Position numbers and translations under genes: made by a program. From Molossus alvarezi (Eukaryota; Chordata; Mammalia; Chiroptera; Molossidae): 64,000 nt of DNA. The notes under the pieces are model-generated. The model saw only the letters and a program-made list of their open reading frames with translations. It made no database searches and was not told where the DNA came from. Where the stretch lies: the NCBI GenBank assembly GCA_037176705.1, contig CM073886.1, forward strand, positions 11,182,501 through 11,246,500, written 5' to 3'. Of the stretch, positions 55,742 to 64,000 are shown one piece after another (positions within the stretch are counted from its first letter, which is position 1; each line of letters begins with the position of its first letter).

Positions 55742-56438
55742 CCTGCTGCTATCACTTTGTCCTGATTAAATAAACAAAAGGCCGACTATGAGGCAACCTG
55801 AGGCAGTACCAGCTGGCCGGGTACTTCTCTAAATGAATTTGTCCTCTAAGTGAATTTGTTAGTTTTTAGAACTTAGAAAATAAAATGAGTAGCAGGGTAG
55901 ATGTGAGCTGACCCAGCTCACCCAGGTCCCTTTCGCCTCCGCTCCCTCCCACCTCCGTTTTCTCCCGTTAATCCCTCATGGCTAACTGCCTCCGCTTCCG
56001 TCCTTGCCTGCTTCCCTCAGGCCAACGAGAAATGCCAGCTGCAGAAATTTGTAACAAACCCCCTATAAAATAAAAAATCAGCCCTGGCCGGTTTGGCTCA
56101 GCAGTTAGAGCATCAGCCTGCGGTCCCGAGAGACCCGGGTTCGGTTCCCGCTAAGGGCACGTACCTCGGTTGCAGTTTGTCCCCGGCCCTGGTTGGTCGT
56201 GCGGGTGGCAGCCACTCGGTGTGTCCCTTTCACATCGATGTGTCTCTCTCTCTCTCTCCCTCCTACTCTATCTGAACAAAAAGTGTCCTCGGGTGAGGAT
56301 AAAAAAAAAATAAAATAAAATAAAATAAAAAATCAGCTGAAAGTCGGGGCTTTTCTCCGAGAATTGGGGATGAGTCGCTGGCCGGCTTTGCTCTCTATTT
56401 GGCTTTCATTTGGCTCTGGTGGTCTCTCAGCCACAACA
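55739..56438 (+). repeat. 3' LTR of the endogenous retrovirus, split by a Ves SINE
   Basis: Same sequence as the 5' LTR, preceded by a short purine-rich gtggggaa tract. A Ves SINE sits about 10 bases downstream of the TATAAAA box (56064-56070). Without it the LTR is about 445 bases, matching the 460-base 5' LTR. Ends CCACAACA. Confidence 0.88.
56081..56333 (+). mobile_element. Ves SINE inside the 3' LTR
   Basis: Full-length copy with head gccctggccggtttggctca, CT tract and TCCTCGGGTGAGGA tail. The LTR sequence taaaaaatca is duplicated on both sides, so it entered after the retrovirus and separated the TATA box from the rest of the promoter. Confidence 0.93.
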
Positions 56439-56639
56439 GGACACTGTCCCAGTGTCGCCAGCAAAGCCCTAACCTTGCTCTCCCTGCCCACTGAGCCAAT
56501 CACTGGCCAGGAGAGTGCCCCGTGCTGACAGGCCTGTGTCACGTGCTTCACCCCCAGCTCTGAGGGACCGGAAATGGGGAAGGCACCCAAAGAAAAGTCG
56601 GGGCTACTACTGGCAGAAGGGAAGATGGCTGCTGGGGTG

Positions 56640-56800
56640 CGCTTACTCCGCACTCACTGTGTGCCACTCAGGAGTCTCACAGCATTCCTGTCGGCAGGGT
56701 TAGGGACCCCTTTGGTAGAAAAGGGAACAGGCTCAGAGAGGTGAAGTGATTTGCTTAAGGTCACAGAGCAAATTCCAAAGTTACTTCTGGCAGTGCACCC
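56640..56800 (-). mobile_element. MIR SINE
   Basis: aaaagggaacaggctcagag, then gatttgcttaaggtcacaga. Confidence 0.65.
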
Positions 56801-56851
56801 TGCTTTGGGGCAGGGGGTGGAGGGAGGCTACGTACTGGTTAAAGGTAGGTG

Positions 56852-57105
56852 CGCCCTGGCCTGTTTGCTCAGTGGTTAAAGTGACGGCCCTGCGGGGCCA
56901 AAGAGTTGCGGTTCGATTACAGTCAAGGGCACGTACTGTACCATACCTTGTACCTCGGGTTGCGTTTCTGTCCCTGGGCCCTGGTCAGGGTGTGTGGGAG
57001 GCAAACAATGGATGTGTCCCTCTCATGTGATGTTTCTCTCTTTCCCTCCCACTCTATCTGGAGATAAATGGAAAAATATCCTGGGGTAAGGAAGGATTAA
57101 AAAGA
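56852..57105 (+). mobile_element. Ves SINE, diverged
   Basis: gccctggcctgtttgctcag head; tail atcctggggtaagg; the cacgtacctcgg region carries an extra duplicated gtacc block. gtaggtgcg / gaaggtgctg flanks. Confidence 0.85.
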
Positions 57106-59200
57106 AAAAGAAGGTGCTGTGGGGAGGAAGAAATTTCCTCTACCTGGAAAATTTTTGCAGCTGGTCTAATCTCTACTAGACATGAGGCAGATGAAAAGAG
57201 AAAATGACCAGATTCAATTCAGGCATGTGTATGGGAGCCCCACACACCTGAGAGTCAGAGAGAGGTTCCGAGGCAGGAGAGAGATGGGATTCTGAGCCCG
57301 GGCCGAAGGGCCCTTGCGGGCAGAGCCTGCTCCGGAATTCTACTCCGCCCTGCCCTGTAGAGGAATCTGAAGAGGTTAACTCTGCTGGTCTCTCATTATG
57401 GGCAAGGCCCCCAATTCAAGCTCTTCTAGGTAGTTAAGGGAGGGGCAGAAGGTGCCGGGGAGCCTGAAGCTAAATTTCTTAGCTCAAAACAATCCACATA
57501 CCACAGAGGCACACCTTGGGGTGACTCGTTCTGGATCCCCACCGTGCAAAAGGACCAAACAAAGAGGCAGACCAAAAGAGAAATTCCACAGAGAGCAGGT
57601 GTGCTGTGCTGAGGGCTTTTGCCAGAAGCTTCGGGAATAAGGCTCTCTCCTTGAGACCACCCAGCAGGGAGGCCACGTGCCTGGACTGCTGGCGACCACG
57701 TGAAGCCACCTGTGAGGAGAAGGCCCGTGGACACGAGCAATGCCAGGTGGGGAAAAGGGTTCCAGAGACTGTGGGGGGAGGTCCTGGATCCATCTCTTCC
57801 GGAAACTGGTTCCACCCTTGAATTTACAGTTACAGGAGTCAATTAACACCCTGCCTCCAGCTGGGCTTGTCATTTTCAAATGAAAGGGCCCTGAGTCATC
57901 TCGACAGGATGCTGTGCAGCATGACCTTCAACCTGGCCCACTTCAGACACTTACATATGCCACGTGTGGTACCACACACTTCACACACATCTGGTTCTTA
58001 CCGGGACCCTGAGTTCTTCTCATCATCATGCTTGTACAAATGAGAAAACAGAGAGGGCAGGTGCCAGACCGAGTAGGGTGCACCCTGCCTCTCCATGCCC
58101 CCGAGTCCCTCCTTGGCCACTCTGTCCGCCCTGAGAGGGACCGGGCAGCCGAAGCCACTCCCCTCCCTGACCTGGGCCGGGGCTGCTGGCCTGGGCTGTG
58201 GGCTCTCCACAGCTGGGCCTTGTGGGTCCCTCTTCGGAGGACAGGCTTTGTGAATCTGAGAGGCGGACGCTTAGAGCAGTGAGGCCCAGGGCTGCGGGGC
58301 TGCGAGGGCACCTGGAGCTCCAGGGAAGTGGGGGGTGTAGGGCCTTTGGCTTCCTCTCCCAGGCCCTCCCCCAGGCCCTCGCACCCCTGCACCTGGGTGG
58401 GCCTCCGCATTTCTCACCCCCTCCCTGTAGCTCTAGCTCACCATTTTCTTTCTGTTTCTAGGGCCTCCCCCAACACCGCACACCCCAAGCCCTGAGCGGC
58501 CCCCTTTCTCCCTGTCCCACTTGCTGCTTTTGTTTTTGCCTCCCTCTGGGTCTCTCAGTCTCTCCCTCCTGTCTCCCTTTTTCTCTGTGTGTCTCTGGGC
58601 TGCCCGGTCCCCTTTATGACTGTCCTGGCCTCTTGGCCTTGGAAGCTCTGTCTCTCTCTCTCTGTCTCTGTCTTGGATATTCTCTCATTGTCTCCCTCCC
58701 CCGCCCTCCCTCCCGCTCTCATCTCTCTGGGCTCTCGGCTTCTCTGTGATCTCTCTCCTTCTCTGTCTCCCTCCTCCTCTCCTGCCCCTCCCTCCCCACA
58801 TCCTGAGTTGTCTTTGGGGAACCGGAAATTTGGGGGATCAGAGAGATACCAGGAGGCTCAGTCTCTGCTGCCTAGAGATAATGCTTGGGGGGGGGGGGTA
58901 GGGGAGCCCAGAATCCACTTCGTCTCCCTCCCAGTTCTGGCACACACAGATAGAGAGAGACTGTGGCACTTTGGGCCTCAGTCCCATCCTCTGTGGAAGG
59001 GCCCGATGACCCACCTCTCAGGCAGGGTTGGTGCAAGAATCAGATCAGCCAGAGCAGGGCTCAGTAGACCCGGTGCATGGGGGGCGAGAGGGAGGGCGCA
59101 TGCCAGGGCCTCGGGGTGAGGCTGGCTGGGGCAGGTGAGGGGCTGAGAGGAGGGCAACTCGCAGGTGCTCCTGAGCCAGCTCAGTGGTCCCCTCTGGACC
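57106..59200. other. Intergenic, no gene recognised
   Basis: GC-moderate DNA. 57430-57840 looks like a decayed LTR-type repeat; 58500-58800 is a long degenerate tctct/ccct pyrimidine tract; 58887-58897 is a G-run. Open frames up to 176 codons (58589-59119) show no known protein and coincide with the pyrimidine tract. Confidence 0.4.
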
Positions 59201-59204
59201 ATGG

Positions 59205-59400
59205 TCGACAGCACTTACTGTGCGACAGGTCCTGTCTGCGAGTCACTGTTTCAGCCCTCACGACATTCCTCTAAGGTGGGTACTGTTGTCAACTCCATTT
59301 TATAGAAGGGGAAACCGGCACGGGGAAGTTGGGTGACCAAGGTAACACAGCTAGGAACCCTGACTCGACCTGCCTCTGATGGAATCAGATTGGTCGCTGC
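59205..59400 (-). mobile_element. MIR SINE
   Basis: cattttatagaaggggaaac, then gtgaccaaggtaacacagct. Confidence 0.65.
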
Positions 59401-60569
59401 CAAAGTGTGGCTGTGCCATCCACGTGCCCGTTTCAGACACAGGCAGCACCACCTCCCCTAAATCCCGGGGAGAGAAGGTTCTTTCCCTCTGGTTCTGTTG
59501 GTTACAGAGAGAGGTCTTGGATGTTGCTATTTAGTAATGTAGACTCTTGCTGACCCCCTTTCTGCAGAGGACGCCGCAAGCTCGGGGCCCAGGGGCTTGA
59601 ACCACTTGTTTTGATTTTGCTGGACTTGTTTTTTAGGGTTTCCTTTCACGTAGGCAAGCAACCTGGTTTCCACTGAGGAGTGTGCCGCGTGGTTGACTGT
59701 GAAACGAATTTAAGTCGAAAAAGGAAGTCATTTGAAAGAAAACTAGTACAAAAATGGGGTACAGGCAGTCATGGATACGGTCAAGGTCTTGAATGTGGAT
59801 CCGGAGTTGGATTTTAGGAAACCCAGAGCCAGCTGGCGACCGAGAGCCTAGCTCTGGCTTGGCAGGGCCCAGCCCACCTGCCCGGCCTCTGGCAGCCCAG
59901 GCCCGCAGGGATGACCGAGGCAGCACCCAGCCTGGGAGACCCTGCAGCTTCCTCAGAGTTGCCGGTAGCAAGCAACAGAAAGCAAATGGCTATTTAGTCA
60001 GAGATTCACTGGACAGAGAGCCGGGCCTGGAGGATCACAGAACAGGGATGAAGCAGGCTTGGAAAACAGGCAGAAAGTGAGGGGACAGTCGTGCTGAAAA
60101 GGTGGCTGTGAGGGCTGTGCCCAGGCACCCCAGCACCGCCAGAGGGACACTGGCTTCACCTCCGTCTCTCACCCTTTGGTCTCCTGCACCACACCCTTGG
60201 CCCAGCCCTGGTCCCACATCCACTCACCCGAGGCTGCCTGGGGAGTCCGCGAGGGGGTTCTCCCCATAGGGAAGTGGGCCCAGGGCCTTCCAGTGCCCCA
60301 CAATTGTAGCTGCTCCCACATCAGTGAGGGCCATGGCCTGTGGAACCCTCCTCTCCCGGGCCTCCACACCCCTGACGGGGAGCCAGGGGCCTCACCATAG
60401 GTCTAACTCCTGCTCTGCCCAGCTGTGCTTGGAGCCTCCTCCACTGGGCCTCAGTCCACCATCTGCTGAGTGGGGGATGGGCCCCAGTAGGTCAGCGGAT
60501 TTCAGATCAGTCCAAGGAATTGGTTCAGGGACTCAGCAGACACCGTATGTACTGAGGCACACGGAGATT
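59400..60569. other. Intergenic, unassigned
   Basis: No gene, RNA or clear repeat recognised. Confidence 0.4.
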
Positions 60570-60802
60570 TTTTTTTTATCCTCATCCGAGGACATTTTTG
60601 CATTCATCTTCAGATAGAGCAGGAGGAAGAGAGAGAGAGAAACATCGATGTGAGAGAGACACATTGAATGGCTGCCACCCACATGACCCAACAGGGGTTG
60701 GGGATAGACTGCAACCCAGGTACGTGCCCTTAGTGGGAACCAAACTGGGTCTCTCTGGTCCGCAGGCCGACGCTCTAACCACTGAGCAAACCGCCCAGGG
60801 CC
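60570..60802 (-). mobile_element. Ves SINE
   Basis: Reverse. acacggagattttt / acacaggagatttt flank it. Confidence 0.92.
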
Positions 60803-61619
60803 ACACAGGAGATTTTGGAGGCCATCTGTTGACTCAGCCATTCTCTAGGACAAAACAGTGTGTTGGTACAAATTATTGTTTTATCATAAAACATAACGAT
60901 GCATTTGAGCTCACACAACAGGTGTGTGCTGATCAAGGACTGCTTTTCACCTCCGTCATCTGCATGGGCCGCTGGCAGAGCTTCAAGCACCCACGTAGCA
61001 CTGGCTCCCAGAGTCGATGCACTAGCCTTTGGCTCCTGCCCCGACAGGCTTGTGTCTGCCGGTCTTCACCCTGGCCTTCCTTCTGCCTCACATGGCCCGC
61101 TGTGCCTCACCGGGACCTCAGATGAAACTTCCCCTCTAGGGGCCTTTGCCTTCTGTCTCACATAACCCGTCCCTCCCAATCACCTTGTATGCTGCCGCCC
61201 ACGGGACTGGCACCATAAAGCTGATCCTTGCATACAGTTGGCGTTTATCATCTGCCGTCCTCTGCACTGTAAGCTCCCTGCTCGGCTCTGTCACTCCAGG
61301 GCCCACAGAGCACATGGCATTGAATTGGTGTTTGGGAAATAGTGTTCAATGAATGAATTAAAAGAGAGTTTAAGACAAGCATGTGAGCCTGAGTGACAAG
61401 TGCCCCTTAGTCCTGGCAGCCCTAACGCACGGTACGTGCCCAGCCCGGGGAAGCAGTGTCTGAACGGGAGATTGCAAACTGGTGGCCCAGCGTACTGTTT
61501 GATTTTTTTAAAAATTAAATTAAAACATGTGACAGAAAATTCCCCATGTAACCCGTTTTAAGTGTACAGTTCAGTAGTCTTACATACATCCACATTGTGC
61601 CACAGACCCCTAGAACATT

Positions 61620-61880
61620 TTCTTTCTTTTTTTTTTTTTTTATCCTCACCCGAGGACATTTTTCCACTTTTTGTTCAGATAGAGTGGGAGGGAGAGAGAG
61701 GAAGGGAGAGAGAGAGAAACATCGACGTGAAAGGGACACATTGAGTGGCTGCCACCCACACAACCCAACCAGGGCCGGGGACAAACTGCAACCGAGGTAC
61801 GTGCCCTTAGCGGGAACCGAACCCGGGTCTCTCCAGACCGCAGGCCGACGCTCTAACCGCTGAGCCAAACCTGCCAGGGC
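61620..61880 (-). mobile_element. Ves SINE in L1
   Basis: Reverse. ccctagaacattttc occurs before and after (61608 and 61881), a target duplication of about 15 bp. Confidence 0.95.
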
Positions 61881-62518
61881 CCTAGAACATTTTCATCTTG
61901 CAAAACTAAAACTATACTCATTGAACAACGGCTCATCACCATTCCACTTTCTGTTTCTATCGTCTGACTACTTTACATGCCTCAGAGCAGTGGGGTCACA
62001 CGGTATACGTTTTTTTGTGACTGGCTTATTTCACTTAGCGTAATGTCCTTAAGGTTCGCCCATGTAGTGACATGTGTACACTACAGTTTGTTTTTCCATT
62101 CATCCGTCGATGGACACTTGGGTTGCTATTGTGAGTAATGCTGTTATGAACATGGGTGTACAAACATCTCTTCAAGATCCTGCTTTTAATTCTTTTGGGT
62201 ATATACCCAAGTGGAATTGCTGAATCATATGATAACTTTATTTTTAATTTTTTGAAGAAGTACCATACTGATTTCCATAGCGACTGCACTATTTTACATT
62301 CCTACCAATGGTGCACAAGGGTTCAAATTTTGTGAAGCCTCACCAACACCTTTTTTTTTATTTATTTTTTTATAGTAGCTATCTTAATGGGTATTCGGCG
62401 ATAACTTGTAGTGGTTTGAATTTTATTTCCCTAGTGGTTAGTAATGCTGAGCTTCTTTTCATGTGCATGGTGACCATTGTATATTGTCTTTGGAGAAATG
62501 TCTATTCAAATTCTTTGC

Positions 62519-62748
62519 CTGTTTTTATTTTTCCATTTTTGTACAGATAGAGTGGGAGGGAGAGAGAGGAAGGGAGAGAGAGAGAGAAACATCGACGTGA
62601 AGGGACACATCGAGTGGCTGCCACCCGCACGACCAACCAGGGCCGGGGACAAACTACAACCAAAGTACGTGCCCTTAGCAGGAACCGAACCCGCGTCTCT
62701 CCGGACCGCAGGCTGACGCTCTAACCGCTGAGCCAAACTGGCCAGGGC
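62519..62748 (-). mobile_element. Ves SINE in L1, tail truncated
   Basis: Reverse. ctttgcctgtttttat / ctttgcctgtttttaa flank it. The usual tcctcacccgagga tail is absent. Confidence 0.93.
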
Positions 62749-63210
62749 TCTTTGCCTGTTTTTAAACCCAGTTATTTGGCTTTTTATCATTGAATTGTAG
62801 GAGTTCTTTATATAATCTGGATATTAACCTCTTATCAGATATATGGTTTGATGTGCAAATATTTTCCCCCGTTCTGTGGGTTGCCTTCCGCTCTGTTCAC
62901 GGGGTCCTTCGCTGCAGTCTCCAGTCGAGGCAGTTCCTCTGGTTTTACTTTTGCTGCCTTTCATGTCATAGCAAAGAAATCATCGCCAAGTTTGATGTCA
63001 TGAAGCTTCTTCCCTAGTTGTTTTTTCTAGGAGTTTATAGTTTTAGGTCTTACATTTGATCTTTAGTCTATGTTGAGTTAATTTTTCTATATGGTGTTAG
63101 GTAAGGGTTAAACTTCATTCTCTTACATGTGGCTGTCCAGTTTTCCATCTGTTGAAAACAGTGTCCTTATGGGGAAAAAGAGAAACATTTGTAACAAAAT
63201 TAATTAATAG

Positions 63211-63440
63211 CCCTGGCCGGTTTGGCTCAGCCCACGGACCAGAGAGACCTGGGTTTGGTTCCTGCTAAGGGCACGTACCTCGGTTGCAGTTTGTCCCCGG
63301 CCCGGTTGGGGTTGTGTGGGTGGCAACCAGTCGATGTGTCTCTCTTACGTCGATGTTTCTCTCTCTCTTCCCCCTTCTCTCCTTCCAGCTCCATCTGAAG
63401 ATAAATCCAAAAATGTCCTTGGGTGAGGATCAAAAAACAA
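63211..63440 (+). mobile_element. Ves SINE with A-box deletion
   Basis: Forward. The head jumps from tttggctcag to cccacggacc, losing the ggttagagcgtcgg part. aaaattaattaat flanks. Confidence 0.9.
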
Positions 63441-63456
63441 AATTAAAAATTAATTA

Positions 63457-63615
63457 AGCCCTGGCCAGTTTTTCTCAGTGGTTAGAGCATCAGCCTGCAG
63501 TCCAGAGAAACCCGGGTTCAGTTCCCGCTAGGGGCACGTACCTCGGTTGCAGTTTGTCCCCGGCCCTAGTTGGTTGTGTGGGTGGCAGCCACTCGATGTG
63601 TCCCTTTCACATCGA

Positions 63616-63672
<57 letters not shown>

Positions 63673-63775
63673 TCCTTTCCCTCCCATCCTATCTGAACAA
63701 AAAATGGAAAAATGTCCTCAGGTGAGGATTAAAAAATAATAATAATTAATAAAAATAGCAAAAAAAAAAAAAAAG
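63457..63775 (+). mobile_element. Ves SINE with long (CT)n tract
   Basis: Forward. The CT tract is about 50 bases (63622-63672); the tail is followed by (taa)n and an A-run. Confidence 0.92.
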
Positions 63776-63879
63776 AAGACTATCCTTGGAAGTATTTGTG
63801 ATGTTGCTCCCTGGCACATGTCATCAGTTTGGCTCAAATAAACTTTACTTTTTTAAGTTTATTTGTGTATGTGTGTTTT

Positions 63880-63950
63880 TTTTCCTTTAGTCCTCACCCA
63901 AGGACATGCTGAGAGAGAGAAACATCGATTTGTTGTCTGCCACGTCCTCT
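63880..63950 (-). mobile_element. Ves-related SINE fragment
   Basis: Reverse tail tcctcacccaaggac joined to a short body; internally deleted. Confidence 0.65.
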
Positions 63951-64000
63951 TCCATATTGTCTGACAGTCCGGACGTGGAGAAGAAGGCTTCAGGGACGCA

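Larger units (their letters stand above)
48757..56442 (+). mobile_element. Class I (gammaretrovirus-like) endogenous retrovirus, degenerate, with 4-bp target duplication
   Basis: Two LTRs in the same orientation (48761-49220 and 55739-56438) are flanked by the direct repeat GGAC at 48757-48760 and 56439-56442; 4 bp is the gammaretroviral target-site length. Between them lie a tRNA-Thr-like primer site, a leader, and gag, pol and env remnants in canonical order. Every frame is broken by stops, frameshifts, deletions and SINE insertions, so it is not coding-competent. In a roughly 140-base comparison by eye the LTRs differ at about 9% of positions, showing an old insertion. Confidence 0.9.
61500..63175 (-). 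mobile_element. L1 3' region (ORF2 C-terminus side), antisense
   Basis: Characteristic antisense L1 order: ttgggtatatacccaagtgg (about 62196), ttaacctcttatcagatata (about 62824) and tctaggagtttatagtttta (about 63028). Two reverse Ves SINEs interrupt it. No intact frame remains. Confidence 0.75.

Noticed and set aside
56095..56150. tRNA gene-like A and B boxes in Ves copies
   Set aside because: They belong to SINE heads and no copy seen here forms a complete cloverleaf with a proper acceptor stem.
58589..59119. 176-codon open frame
   Set aside because: Its first half is a pyrimidine-rich tract giving Ser/Leu/Pro repeats; no domain or exon signals.
3037..63739. Repeated open frames on both strands encoding near-identical peptides (MAQRLERRPAVQRD... 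types)
   Set aside because: They are translations of Ves SINEs; the same peptide recurs wherever a SINE lies.
1..64000. Helitron, piggyBac or other recently active bat DNA transposons
   Set aside because: I looked for typical ends and saw none that I could support; only old Tigger/hAT-like fossils were visible.

Overview
This is a stretch of bat nuclear genome, most likely from a vespertilionid or another yangochiropteran. About sixty copies of tRNA-derived Ves-type SINEs lie on both strands, together with a half-L1 (HAL1) element and older mammalian fossils (MIR, MLT1, Tigger-like, hAT-like, L1/L2-like). The gene order NFATC2IP - SPNS1 - LAT, all on the + strand, is the mammalian block found on human 16p11.2.

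Layout. 1-9 kb: intergenic DNA packed with nested Ves SINEs. 9.0-19.0 kb: NFATC2IP (8 coding exons, about 421 aa) with a CpG-rich promoter. 19.0-32.3 kb: intergenic, with an L1-like fossil, a 26-bp minisatellite with higher-order structure (21.2-21.6 kb), DNA-transposon fossils, many Ves copies and a HAL1 element (28.4-30.6 kb). 32.3-40.9 kb: SPNS1 (12 coding exons, 528 aa), with a CpG-rich promoter holding three CLEAR-like E-boxes and a 59-bp tandem repeat between promoter and start codon. 41.4-45.8 kb: LAT (11 coding exons, about 228 aa), which lacks the last four residues and the tyrosine at position 127 known from the human protein. 46-48.7 kb: repeats. 48.76-56.44 kb: a decayed class I (gammaretrovirus-like) endogenous retrovirus with two LTRs, a 4-bp target duplication, a tRNA-Thr-like primer site and broken gag, pol and env remnants. 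56.5-64 kb: intergenic, with MIR, Ves SINEs and an antisense L1 3' region.

How the genes relate. They are independent housekeeping or lymphoid genes, not an operon. NFATC2IP is a nuclear SUMO-like-domain cofactor, SPNS1 a lysosomal lysophospholipid transporter, and LAT the T-cell receptor signalling scaffold. NFATC2IP (NFAT cofactor) and LAT (upstream of calcium/NFAT signalling) both act in T cells, but their adjacency is inherited synteny.

Exon limits were set by eye from GT/AG signals, phase consistency and recalled family proteins; repeat limits are approximate. I found no new biological system. The points most worth checking are the LAT changes, the CLEAR-like promoter cluster of SPNS1, the two minisatellites, the composite interior of the retrovirus and some odd SINE structures.
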